Shown one piece after another: positions 51,510-63,828 of a stretch of DNA of 64,000 nt. The notes beneath the pieces were generated by a model. The model did not search any database. It was not told the DNA's origin and saw only the letters and a program-made list of their open reading frames with translations. Origin of the DNA: Trachythela sp. YZ-2020 (Eukaryota; Cnidaria; Anthozoa; Malacalcyonacea; Clavulariidae); contig JADLSH010000393.1 of assembly GCA_016169945.1 (NCBI GenBank), positions 12,147,001 through 12,211,000 of the forward strand, written 5' to 3'. Every line of letters begins with the position of its first letter. The first letter of the stretch is position 1. Position numbers and translations under genes: made by a program.

Positions 51510-51720
51510 GCGAACCTGGAGGGGGGTCTGGGGGTCCTCCGCCTAAATGTTTCGTATTCTTGAGTCTCTGTGGCTTGATTTTTATATATCCCATCTAAAC
51601 GGACTGAGCTTTTGGTATATAGCAAGATTTTATTGTGGGAATATCATAACTCTCTTCTGAACTAAATCATTGTTCCCTTTTCTGCTTATATTTTGGACAA
51701 AAGGGACCTTCACTGGGAGG
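51510..51720 (-). repeat. Inverted copy of the dispersed repeat at 33920-34130
   Basis: The same series of words as at 33920-34130 is read in reverse complement, including TTCTTGAGTCTCTGTGGCTT and CCCATCTAAACGGAC. Open frames in it are not convincing. Confidence 0.55.
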
Positions 51721-52827
51721 CCAAAATAGTTTACTGGGTGGGCAACATGGGGGCTGGGGGGGAGCTTGGCCCCTCCAGTTTATATGTTAAAAAAGGCCCT
51801 GCTCGTTCCGGTTGCAAAATTTTCCATGCTTTGGTATATAACTGGTATATTTTCAATCTTCAGTTATTAGTAATTCTAATAAAATGTCAAGGGCAATCTA
51901 AGAAATCTTGTAAATTAGGAAGAATCTGATTTAGTACGTCAGAATCAGACATACTAAATATATTGATGATATCAATGGGATTTACACCTAGTCAAGTGCC
52001 AAGTAACCCAATTCGAATTTTAGATATTTGCACATAAGTTTGTTAACCGAAACTACTATACATGAATAATAAAATTGCTTATGATTTTTGGCCAAAACGT
52101 TTGAACTTATATCGCGGCACTAATATAATTGGTCTCATGACATGTGAAAACATGTTCTCTAATTTCTCTGAAACATATAGTTGCATCCAAGACTGTATAC
52201 CATCACTAAAATTATTTTAAGTGATTAATAATTATACTAAATTCGTAGTGAGAATATCTCGTTATACAATCAGTTCAGACTAACATCACAAGTGCGAACT
52301 TTAATATTGGATTTAACGTACTCGGTGCATTTGTTTCACTTCACTGGTGAAGGTCATATTAATCGATCCATAGTAATATTATAAAGTGTCATATTAACTA
52401 TGATCAGTCCAAGGCGGTATATTTTAATTATTGGGCATAGGCGTACGGGGCTAATCTCAATTGGGGGGGCTGAGGCTTGTTGCCCGAAAATTTTTCGTTC
52501 CTTATCACGTGAATTTTCAAAATGTATCGGTCATTAATTAAAACATGTTTTCCACAGAGCTGTGACGATTGTCTTTATAAACAAACAAACAATATAAATA
52601 AATTTACAATATGTTAACATATCTTAAGATCTTTTCGATTCAAGCATTAGAACGACCTATAACAGTATATTTTCGTTATTTCAAAGTTCCTGACTGTTCT
52701 GATACTATATAAATGCTCCCTTCAATAAGACTCAGGAGCTGATTCAGCTATCAAGTTTAAAGTTTTTCACAAGCAGCCTGAGAATCTCTCATGCAGTTTC
52801 TTACAGATCTTCACTTATCCATGCAAG

Positions 52828-55707
52828 TTAAAAGAAATGAGCATTGCGACCTTTCCGCTTGCCAAAAATGTCAATCATTCTTTCCATGTCGTCTCTTATC
52901 ACTCGATTTGCATACTCCCTTTCAATGTTTATCAATGCCATGTTGCTAAGCCTCTTCTCGCCCATGGTACTCCGTAGGTACGTCTTCAATCGTCGGAGCC
53001 CACTAAATGACCTTTCGGCCGAACAAGATGTTGCTGGAATTACTGCTAAAATGGTAGCGGCTTTCGTGAACTCGGGTACCATTTCACATAGTTCGTTTTT
53101 GTAAAGCAGATCTATAACCTTGGAAGCTGTTTGTACACGATTGCGAGAAATCTCAGCGTTACTTTGTTTGAAATGGTTAAAGAATTTCTGATCGACTTCT
53201 ATTAGATCTTTGTCGAGACCATAGAAGTTACCAATGAGCTCAAAATCTGACTCTGATGGTTTTTCGCTCAGAATAACCGCACCCAAAGCACACAGCACGT
53301 CCTGGTCATTTCCTTGAAAACGAGTTTCCAGTTCTGCCAAAACATGGTCAAGAGAGTTGTAATAGGTATTGACTCTGTAGTGCTGCATAGGTGTCATTGC
53401 TTCCGTGTTGTACGTTGCTGACTCACCGGCGAGATATTGTACACGTCGGGAAGGCTTTTTCCGTGGTACACGTGCATCACGAAAGGTAACAAATACAGTA
53501 TTCTGGGTCCAAGATTTAACGTCACCACTGATTTGATTTGCTCGTTTCCAAATTAGTTCGTAGCTTTCCTCGGTTCGGCAGCCTTTCAAGGTCTTGATAG
53601 TAAGTGTTGCGTTTCGTCGAGCGTTAATAACATCAACGTCCTTACTCTGTAAATAAGTACTCAGAGCACTGGTGTTTGACAAGATGACTTTCAGTATACA
53701 AAGTCCCAGAACAAACTCAAAATCGCACATGGCATTTAGCAGGGCCCTGCTGTCGGAATATGTTTTTGGGTCTTTGTCGTTGGCCAGTTTAATGAGGGCC
53801 TTCACAATTCGCTCGATCTGTTCGGTGACAGCCTTGACCGCTTCCCATCGACAGGACCAACGCGTTACACTTAGGGATTTAAGAGTCAACATCAGATGAT
53901 CGCGTTCAACTTCAATATCACCGAACATGGCGTGCCGTTTCGAACTTGCCTCAAGTAAATTGTACAGACTCTGAATAGTTCCGAGTGCATTTCGTAGTGG
54001 TTCGACTTCTGACATCGTGTCTTGCAATGCTAGGTTAAGTAAATGACCGTAACAATGCACATATACAGCAAGTGGAGAACACTCCTTCATCCGGGCGGCT
54101 ACTCCCTTCTCTTTGCCACTCATGTTAGCTGCACCGTCAAAACATTTGCCAACTATATTGGTCAAGTCCAGGTTGAGATCCGAGATCGCCTTCGTTATCA
54201 GATCGTATAGCGTTTTGCCGTCGGTTGTTTTCGTTTCGTAAAAGCCGACAAACGCTTCTTTTTTAACCCCATCGGCGATAAAACTAAGGCATATGGAGAC
54301 TTGCTCATGACGACTGATGTCGGATGTCTCGTCCACGATCACGCCAAATGGCCCACTGGCGATGCAATCCTGCTGAATTCTTTCTAGTATAAGATCAGCT
54401 AATATTTGAAGAATTTCGTTTTGAATCCCTGGTGCTGTCCATTGCGTATGCTTTCCTAAGTGAGTCATGTTTCAACATTTGTTCGAGCCACGGAATGTCG
54501 ATGCAACGTACACGTAACAATTCCAAAAAGTTACCACGATTTACGTCGGAGAAGTTGCCAATATCATCACGTTTCTCTTCGTGCCCTCTTTGGGCGATAT
54601 TCTGTTGGGCAGTGTAGAATAAAGATTCCATAATGACTTTCATATACTTGCGGTTCATTTCAACATAGTCTTTGTGAGCGGTATGCAGTTGTTTCATGAC
54701 CGATGTTTGCCGTCTTGTGTTCGATCGATAGCTTATCCATTTAGACATGGCTACTCCATGGTTTACGCTCACATGGTGTTTCTTCAGTCGCTCCGTTTTC
54801 TTCCAGTTGGTGAAATGAAAAGAATCATCATTCGAAAATCGCTCACATGCAAAACAAGACGCCTCGTGATTGTCAATCGAATAGTTCAGCCAAGGGTACT
54901 GTTTGTACCACTCCGCTTGGAAATCTCTCTGGAAAGAATCATTGCCAAACGTGGTGGGATTGTACTTGCCCAGTACTGGTTGGCGAGGGCCGTCCTGGTC
55001 GCTATTTGACACCACTGGAGCATTGGGTTCGTAGGGTTTATCTTTTTTCTCGTCAAGATTTGTTTCAGGGGACTCGATTATATGGGTAATCTCCAGCGAC
55101 AGAGAGCTATCTCTCCGTGGAGAAGGGAATTCGCCCATATTGTCAGGCTGGGAATCGAGCAAATAATTCGAAACCGAATGAAGAGTAGGTCACGGGGTAT
55201 CCAATGAGTCTACATTTGTATTACCTGTATGTGCTTCTAACGATTCTGAGTTTGTGCCACATATCGGGGGTCCAAAGATAAGGAAAATTATTTAAACTGC
55301 AAGGCATCGGACGAGATTGAATTTGTATCAAATTGTGATATATCCGAGTTGTTTGTGTCGTCTTCACATTGTGACGGATCTACAAGTTTATTTTGTTCCG
55401 ACGAATCCTGGACACTCTGAGACGAGTTTACCACACTTTTAACAGAATCATCCGGAGCTGGATCTAGTAGTTTAGGTCGTTTGGCTACGCCTACGGGTTC
55501 ATCGTCACTTTTCCTGGTGAAATTCAGTTGGGTTTGAGAAGGAGATATGACTGTGGTAAATTTCACATTTTTTCCAAGGTGCTGACTTTTGACATGGCCG
55601 TCTTTGTAATCGGAGTCTATGACTTTACTGCATTCAGAACAACTGACGCGAAGACGGTAAGTGTGCTTTTGATTCTTCTGAGACAATTTAGATCGTTTGC
55701 CATCCAT
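52828..55707 (-). pseudogene. hAT transposase (TTF zinc finger, DUF4371, dimerisation domain), one-base frameshift
   Basis: An N-terminal exon or ORF from ATG at 55707 to 55288 has a C-x2-C...H-x-H-like finger (SCSECSKVI, HVKSQH). A second ORF (55162-54395) has a TTF-type finger around CFACERF and HHVSVNHG. A third (54468-52828) has the RNase H-like core with GVIVDETSD, KCFDGAANMSG and VHCYGHLLNLAL, and the hAT dimerisation block PATSCSAERSFSGLRRLKTYL. The second and third overlap in different frames: LEQMLKHDS should run into HLGKHTQW, so a single-base indel near 54455-54465 inactivates the gene. An intron may join the first two parts. This is the ZMYM1-like branch of hAT. A candidate left terminus CATAGGCGTACGGG is at 52436; no matching right terminus or 8-bp duplication was found. 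Confidence 0.8.
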
Positions 55708-55975
55708 AATAGCAATTAGCGTCTTGTGTCTTTTTAAATTTTTATTACAGTTTGTAACGCCGTAAGCCCGTAACAAGAATCGTAGTCGAGGAATTTTAGG
55801 TTTTTTTAATAATACTTAAAACGCTAAAACTTCTTAATACCAAACAACAATTAACAACGCTGTGGGTATGAGCTACAGAGCTAGCCGCGCTTTTATAGAG
55901 TCGTCTAAAGCTATTTTAGGTAATTATATAATGTCCATAATCAGAAATTACTTGATATGCTATTTATAGTTCAAG

Positions 55976-56184
55976 CTTATGCAAGCGTGAAGCTTATTAC
56001 GCAAGCGTGGAGCTTACGCAAGCGTAACAAAATTAATATATCATATCAAATATCAATACTCTGAAATCTAGAATATTCTGATAATGTCATATTGCGTGAT
56101 GTCGTTACTCGTTCGTATTATAGTATAAGCAAAACCGTAAACTGCGAACTCTTTTAAGCAAAACCGTAAACTGCGAACTCTTTT
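55976..56184 (+). repeat. Two short tandem repeat patches
   Basis: Near 55976-56032 the word GCAAGCGTGAAGCTTA occurs three times with changes. At 56127-56155 and 56156-56184 a 29-bp unit (AAGCAAAACCGTAAACTGCG and onward) is repeated exactly twice. Both lie 5' of the hAT transposase gene. Confidence 0.75.
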
Positions 56185-56399
56185 ATTATACAATAATATA
56201 TCATGATATAATTTGATTTTTCTCTGAAATAAAAATGTTCATGCCATATTATGGTCTTTTTATCGTCTCATTGTTTGACTCTGTGCCCGAAAAACGGAAA
56301 TATATTGCCCAAATTTTGCCCGAAAAATTGACGGTTCACCGAGTCTGGGGGGGCTGATATTGTTGGCCATGTATCGGATCATAATTTTATATTGCTAAT

Positions 56400-59300
56400 A
56401 TAATCATTTATCATCTAAAGATCTTTATATCAACCCATTCCTAGGGCGTGGTCTATACCTTAACCTTTTTCTTAACCCATGCTCCAAATCTGCCTTTGAT
56501 TATCTCAAGACGATTATATATTGTACAGGTTTAGGACTTTTTGCTTGACACCCAATCAAAGTTATGGTTCATTTTTATAGTTAGAGTTTAACTGATAAAT
56601 GCTGCATAAAATGAAAGAAGATGTAGATCATGAACGAGTCAAATACTATTTATCAATCACTATTTATCAGTCCAAAAGTCTTCCTACACTTTAGGCTGTT
56701 CTTTCTCAGTCTATATGCTATTTTCTAACTAAATTAGTTTTCTAGATTTTGATTTGGTGAAATATAAAATTATGAGTGCATGGCGCAAATTTGGGCCACA
56801 GTCTATAGTTCTATAAACTGCATGTGTTTGGGCTTACTATAACGATGTCAGGAACGGATTGAAATTTTTCCAGTGACTAAAATGTTTAAATGCCCTTGCC
56901 AATTTACTGCACTTTATTCCGGTTGCACTTTGATAGCACATACGCACATCCGGGCTTGAACGGAAAACGAATCAGACTCAGTCACACATCCTTACACCTG
57001 GCTATTCACCAGCTAAGCACTCGTTCATGAGCATGCATGTATTTCAAAAATCGCATTATATGAATCTGGCTGCGTGCCATGAAATTTCAAAAATTTTAAA
57101 AGCAACCATGAAGGTTACCATGCAACCACTTAATTATCCAAGTGTGATCCAATTTGCAAATTATTTGACGAATGCATTAGTGACTTGTATAAATATAAGA
57201 CTTCGTGCTGAAAAGCTCAATCTGTAAAACATACAAACATTTTAATACGCTTATTTGACCAGCGAAAGTGTTTGTTCATAATATTTGTACTTTCTTGCAT
57301 CAATAAACCTAATTGGTTAATTAGTTATGGTCGTTGCCACCTAGGTAGCACTGCAACAATAATGTACCAAGCATTAAAACTGTATTTGTGAGTGAATCGG
57401 GTTGGGTAGCAACGAACATAAACACGTTACCATCTTGTAACACGTAACACATGTTAGTCGATTAAGTATATCTCACATGCGCGCAAACAAAATAACGCCA
57501 AAATTGTACATATTAATACGAAAAATTGATATTCTAATTTTATTTCGATCTGATATTATCAATAGTCATTTTTGCCAATTTGCGAATAAACCAAAAAACG
57601 GTTCAATTATTATAGATTTGAAAAATTAGATTTGGAAAACGAACCGCACATGCACAAAAAAATACATGCATGCTTTTGTTAGTGAATTAATCTTTCCTTC
57701 TGGTTATACTCTGCGGTACTGTACTGTAGATAAATGAACCATGGAAGCAGTAATTCTACCTGGATTCATCATAAATGTAAATATTTGTATGGTGTTTTCT
57801 ATTTCTATAGTTAAAATATCTAATTAAATTGGGCGCCAGCATGCTTATTGAGTCCATTTCGTTCTCTGTTCAAGTTTGGGCACGCGCACAAACTAAGATA
57901 CGAAACATGTAGTGAAGCACAGCCATTACTGCACAGCACGTTAGTACTTTAATGAATATAGTCGGTACAAGATGACGTCAGACATTACTGCACGTTAGTA
58001 CTTTAATGAATATAGTCGGTATACAAGATGACGTCTGTGTCAGCACTTATTGCAACTTTTATCTCTAATTGGTTAGTAGGGTTCTATTTTGGTTAGAAGA
58101 TGGTGTGGTCCACAGAAGAGCGCTAGTCTGAAATTGAATTTAAAGTTGATTGATTGATTTAGTATTTTTAATGCATCAGCACCTGAAAATATAGACTCCA
58201 ATGTGCGCATAAAGGACGTTGATCTATATATATAAATATAAAGCATGTTCCTTTATGATTACCGAGAAATGACTAATTCTTAGACAGGTGCAACGAATGT
58301 AAAGAACTAGGTACTCTATCCACGGCCTATATACAGTATTCACTGTTTATATACAGCTGATTTATGTCTATATAAAACAATTTTACGTAACTAGACGTTA
58401 TTGTGTATATATGCATGGTTGCCAACAACTTTCGAAAGTTCCTGACCAATTGGAAAGAGTTGATGTCTGTCCCAGCTGTGGTGATGCATTTATCACCGTA
58501 AAAATGATCAGCTTTCCACGTCTGAGCTGGAAATCCCCCAAGTAGATGCTTATTCAGACTACAAGAGTATTTTTATAAGCCATTTATCACTATTTGTATT
58601 GATTCAGTTTGTCTGTATGGGATAAACATTAACCAAACACTCCTGATTATTCCATTGATGATTGAGCATTCCATCAGAGATGTTTGAGCTGGAGGGACAG
58701 TACATTAACATATGTTACTCTGCAAGTCTGCATTTTCCACCAAACTCAATGAACTTGCTAGGAGTAGGATGAAACTGGATTATAACACTTACTTATAAAG
58801 TAATGGCATTTACTTTACCTGCAGCTGCATACATTTCCTGTTCACACTATACTACAGTTGTTTCTCTTACCGGTCTTTCTTTGAACAGTCAAAAGGCCAT
58901 GTCGTACATGAGGAAGGTGATGTTTTACGTACATTCCAACCAAACTTACGTAAGCATCTTTTTAAAGTATTGATTGATGATTTTCTGTGCTCAATTAAAA
59001 GCGTTTGACTTTAAATAATCCAAAATCCGTGTACTCAGTTACCGAGTAAATAGAATCCCTATGAACTCTGAACTTGGCAGTTCAATGTATAGCATATACC
59101 GAGGGATAAATCACTGATTTAAATCTCGTACACTTTCAGAAAAATCACAAAAAAAAATTAAAAATTACAAAAAATAGACAAATCACAAAAATATAGAAAA
59201 ATGTCAAAAAAATCACATGATTTTTGTTAATCTCGTATACACTTACCACTCGGATACTTGAGACATTATTGTTAATTGTATCGTTTCCAGTAAATACATT

Positions 59301-59605
59301 TTTATAACCTCGGTCCAAAGAGTGACAGAGTCAGAGAGACCCGAGTGAATTTATATATTCAGATATCGGAACTAATATAGAGCGTAATTGGTTCGATACC
59401 TTAATTCAAGGGAAATTTCTATATAGAAAATGATTTGTATATTTTTGTATTGCAGTTGTGTCCTATTCAGTTTTGGTTCATAGTATATCTCCAGTCTCAT
59501 TTCAATGTTAAACCATATAAACCATTTTAAGAATTACAGCAGCTTTCAATCTGTTTTGAAATTGACGGTCATAGGAATCCAAACAAGATCATTCATGAAA
59601 GCACT
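56400..59605. other. Region without recognised gene
   Basis: AT-rich sequence with no exon I can support. It contains the tandem duplication at 57924-58038 and A-rich CAAAAA repeats near 59140-59215. A splice-bounded open segment at 58889-58951 was considered and rejected. Confidence 0.4.
57924..58038 (+). repeat. Tandem duplication, each copy with a TGACGTC site
   Basis: A unit of about 57 bases (CATTACTGCAC, GTTAGTACTTTAATGAATAT, AAGATGACGTC) occurs twice in tandem with small indels. Each copy ends in TGACGTC, a CRE/ATF-like core; whether it is functional is unknown. Confidence 0.8.
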
Positions 59606-62600
59606 TCACGCATGCAAAATATGTTCAAACAAAATTTTAAAACGGTCATGAACATGAGGAGTAAGCTTGCATTTTGCCAGTAAGTAAGCCTTTAACTTTT
59701 TCTTGCCTCTGGCAAATTCCTTTTCGAACATGTTACGAATAACTGAAACATCGTTTTCATTATAGTTATTTCATTTCCGGAAATACAATTTGCAAATGTA
59801 GTTATCGCAGTTTTGCTGATTCTTCCACAATTCCTGAGATGAGCGACTGGAAACGAGTCCCGCTCGTTTTATGTTTGTACTTTTGTGCAAATGAGTATTT
59901 GTTATTGAGCTATTTGCGTACTGTACACGAATTGCGCAATGCAATTTTCATTTGTTCGTGTCAGACGCACTTCGTCACAATGACGGGTGTTAGATAGTGT
60001 TAAGTTACTGTATCAATACAATACGACGTTATTGATTTAATTACAGTCAATTATCCCATTTTATATACATAAGAACTCTATTTTCCCTGCAGCACCTTCA
60101 TATGTTTAAAACACTGAAAATCTGAAATAACCATTAAAATACATGCATGGCGGCCTTGAGAATACCAATGTTTGATATCTGTCATCTTTTCCACCAATTT
60201 CGATTTAAGTAGTATTTAATTTGGATCGATAACTAGTAGTGATAGATTCTTTTTGTCATTATTTTACACTTATAGAAATAGTTTAATTTTCATATGTCCA
60301 CTAGCTTACGTAAATCTAAAAAATCAAATTCTCAAGCAGGTGAAAAATCAGTGGACGATTCCGGCAATTCTAAAATTGAGAAAATTCTGAAACTTGAAAG
60401 TTAAATTTGCAGCAAATCTTTCTTTCGACTCACTTATTTCTTATCGATTGCACTTATTCCATATCCTTTTCGATGTTATATATTACTTTTCCAAAACTTG
60501 AGAAAGCCTTACCTTTTTTCTCAAAAAGGGGTACCATTATTTGATATTTGTTAGATAAGTGCAATGGTTCGTTTTAATCACCTTTTTATGTCGATTTAAG
60601 TTTCAACCTAAATGCGAGAAAGCTGATTATCTAACAATTTTATACAAATCAAATTTCCTTACAAACAACAAAAAAGGCTACCCTTTTCGGTCAACTATGT
60701 TGTTTTGTAGCAAGACGAAAAGGGTACCCTTTTTGATTGCTTCACACTAATGGGTCTGTTTACATGAAGGTAGGGTGACCCTAGCAGAACTTAGCAGAAG
60801 GGTTACCCTACTAAGCGGGTTACCCTATAGTCTATTGTGTTTGCGCGTTGCCTTTACACGCGCGCTAGGGTGACCCTAGAGGTAAGGTTACCGCTATGTT
60901 TTTGTTTACATAAGCAATACAAATGCGTCAGGAAGGGTTACCCTATCAAGCGGGCCATGTTTTATTTGCTCTGGCTAGACGAATACTCAAGCGCATGAAG
61001 AATACTCAAGCGCATAAAGAATACTCAAGGCCAGAGTCTGGACAAGAATGCTGCCGGTGAAGAGATTTTGACAAGCTTTGCGCATATTCAAATCTAGAAG
61101 CGAAAACGAGGACGTAGTTGGCTGAATCCTGGCAAAACTATTGCGCTATATAAAACAATATAGTGCATTGCTACATATGAAAAAATGTTGCGTAGCGCTA
61201 GACGAAGAAATAGCGCACGCTATATAAGAGAATGTTGAGTAGTGGTACATAAAGAGTTTAGTGTAGCGCGCTATACAATTGCAAATAATATAGCGCAGTG
61301 CTATATATCAAAGATTATCAGCGTAATGCTATACATAAGAATATAACGGCATAACGCAGTTCCAATTTAATAGAAATTATAGACTTGAGCTTTTACACCG
61401 AATTTCAAATACGTCAAAATCTTAGTTGACGATGTCGAACAATTCTCTTTCATTCGTAAGCTGCTGCTGACGCTAATACGTACAATATGCCTTGACACAA
61501 TTATACACAAAGTAATAGACCACCGCGTTGAAACACACAACTTGTCGCCAAAATTTCGTGTACGCAGGAGATTTGAATACAGCCAGCTTAGTAACCACGC
61601 ATAAGTAGGGTACCCTATCATATCGAGGCAAGATAACCCTCCCTACCTCATGTAAACACTCGCTATTTTTGGCCCTCTTGGTAGGGTAACCCTACCCTAC
61701 CTCCACGTAAACAGGCCCTTAGTAACTGGGTGTTCAAATTAAAATTCAGGACCATTTTTAATCCGATTAAGTAGCAACAGATTTAATAAAAAAGGGTAGC
61801 CTTTTTCGTCTTGCTACAAAACAACATAGTTGACCGAAAAGGGTACCCTTTTTCGTCTTGCTACAAAACAACATAGTTGACCGAAAAGGGTAGCCTTTTT
61901 ACAAAACAATGCAGTTGAGCGATAATGGTACCCTTTTTCGTTGTTTGTAAGGAAATTTGATTTGTATAAAATTGTGAGATAATCAGCTTTCTCGCATTTA
62001 GGTTGAAACTTAAATCTACATAAAAAGCTGATTAAAACGAACCATTGCACTTAATATCTAACAAATATCAAATAAGGGTACCCTTTTTGAGAAAAAAAAG
62101 GTGAGGCTTTCAGCTTTCTCAAGTTTTGCAAAAGTAATATATGACATCGAAAAGGATATGGAATTTTGTGTTAGTTTGAAAGCGAGTCGAAAGAAAGATT
62201 TGCTGCAGCTTTAACTTTCAAGTTCCAGAATTTTCTCAATTTCAGAATTGCCGGAATCGTCCACTGATTGTGAAAACCCTCGACCTTCGTTCACACTTCT
62301 CGCACTGATATATACTTTCGAGCTCTCTCAGGCATCTTCTGATCACCGTTTACGTAAGCCTGTGCAAACATAGAAAACGTGTCTTAATCGGTATTACCTA
62401 TGCTTGGAACCAAGACACTTTACAAATTACAATTACGTCACAGAAAAAAATCGTAAACATGTTATTATTTATATGGCATAATTTAATATGCACTCATTCG
62501 GTACATTACTCATTAGAATGATTTGATACGCAAGTTCAAGACTTGTGACTGTTGTGCGCAGGTCGGCTTAAATATCGAAAAAATGTTTTTATAAGATTAT

Positions 62601-63828
62601 AGTTGAAGCGAATTAAGAAAAGGTTGCACGGTTATCTGATTACTGTTATTGGCTTACATGGTAAAGACAAAGTCAAAGACGCAAATTATATATAATAAAA
62701 CGTTGTTCAAGTAACGGACGCTATAATTAAAAGGCAATCTAACCCCCGGTATTACTTTGTTTGTTACATATTGTGAAATTGGCAACAGATGTTCTTGCAT
62801 TACTTCAACACAACAATAACTACACTCTCTATATCTCTACAAAACACTAGTAGACTGTATATTGATAACTCATATATAGTCATACGTCTTTTGCCGTATG
62901 GTACGTTTAATAAACGAGAAGCAGTGCCATATCACAGTATGACATGTAAAACGTGTGGGGTGTACACAAGAACTTTTGTACTCCGATAAAACATATAACG
63001 AAAGCCTTCGGAAAAACATGTGACCTTTAGGGTGTGTCAATTTGATAACTAATACAGTAATAGGCAAAAGAAGATTGAGTATTGTCAACAATTGTTTATT
63101 CAAGAATCCCAGCTACTATTCTCTTTTTGTGAACACATTCTGCTGCTTATTGTGCAGTACATATTAAGACCACGCGGAGAAGAAAGAGTCGGGTGGCTGA
63201 TTTTGGGATGCACCGTTACTCGTTATAGCTATGATTGGAAAGACCTCAAAGACGTTAGAAAATTCAATGCCCGACAATGGGGATATTTAATCTGCTCGCA
63301 TCCCGAAATGGTGAAACCAGATAGGTTAGGCGTTTCATCTATTAATGTTTTATAATTTTAACCACGGTTGTCGTGTATCATACACGGTGTATATGTAACC
63401 ACAGTTACATATTATATATCTTCATGTTCAGGCATGCCCAAACACTCCGCTGTAATTACTCTAGAGTGGATGTGAATTCCACCATAACATGTATCCATTG
63501 ATTTATGAGTTTTGGTTTCCTTGGGGCGATGCGGTTCGATATAGTATTCTGACTCAAAATAATTATCGAATTAGAGTATCAGAATAATGATTTATGGTTA
63601 AAATTTTGAGTTTTAAGCGGTAATGCGACCTAATTAATTCCCCTGTAATTTTACTCTGTTTTAATGCCAGGCGATACTCGTCAAGGGGAAGTGTTGCGTG
63701 TTAATTGGTTAACCAAATAAATAAAGAAAATTAGAACCTTTCATATTGTCATTGAGATGGTCTGAGATAGTTCGTTTTTCGTGATAAACTGGCAAAACTT
63801 CAGCCAACATTTTGAGAGATTCTTCAAA
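59606..63828 (-). CDS. Last two exons of an unidentified minus-strand gene
   Basis: The terminal exon 59742-59606 follows a GATGTTTCAG acceptor and reads RNMFEKEFARGKKKLKAYLL then AKCKLTPHVHDRFKILFEHI and a stop after LHA. A candidate upstream exon, 63828-63738, reads FEESLKMLAEVLPVYHEKRT then ISDHLNDNMK and has a donor in phase 1, which fits the phase of the terminal exon. The peptide is charged and helical in composition. I do not recognise the family. The intron between them is filled by the transposon nest at 60340-62277. The rest of the gene would lie right of the window. Confidence 0.45.
60340..62277. mobile_element. Long foldback element with a nested TIR transposon
   Basis: The outer arms (about 60340-60735 and 61795-62275) are long inverted copies, from CAGTGGACGATTCCGGCAAT to TAGCAAGACGAAAAGGGTAC. 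The right arm contains a 47-bp unit ending in CAACATAGTTGACCGAAA repeated about two and a half times at 61794-61915. Between them a separate element, 60752-61718, has ends GGG(T/C)CTGTTTAC(A/G)TG and many subterminal copies of AGGGTTACCCTA. No transposase is seen. Confidence 0.75.
61135..61345. repeat. Cluster of GCGCTATA-type repeats inside the nested transposon
   Basis: Variants of TAGCGC and GCGCTATATA recur about ten times in both orientations, irregularly spaced. Non-coding. Confidence 0.5.
63158..63324 (+). CDS. Orphan plus-strand exon, unknown product
   Basis: A strong pyrimidine-rich acceptor ending TTATTGTGCAG precedes 63158. The frame reads YILRPRGEERVGWLILGCTV, then TRYSYDWKDLKDVRKFNARQ and WGYLICSHPEMVKPD, and ends at a possible AG/GTTAGG donor. 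The composition looks like coding sequence. I do not recognise the domain, and no partner exon is visible on this strand. It lies within the proposed intron of the minus-strand gene, so it may be a host gene exon or part of a transposon. Confidence 0.35.

Noticed and set aside
52436..56400. Defining the full hAT transposon from both termini
   Set aside because: The G-rich sequence near 56340 resembles the left end only in direct orientation, and no matching duplication of TTATTGGG was found.
57027..57227. 66-residue plus-strand open frame
   Set aside because: No domain, no splice sites and no neighbouring exon; consistent with chance.
58889..58951. Short segment with AACAG acceptor and TTAC/GTAAGC donor
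   Set aside because: Only 63 bases, with no partner exon in phase and no recognisable peptide.
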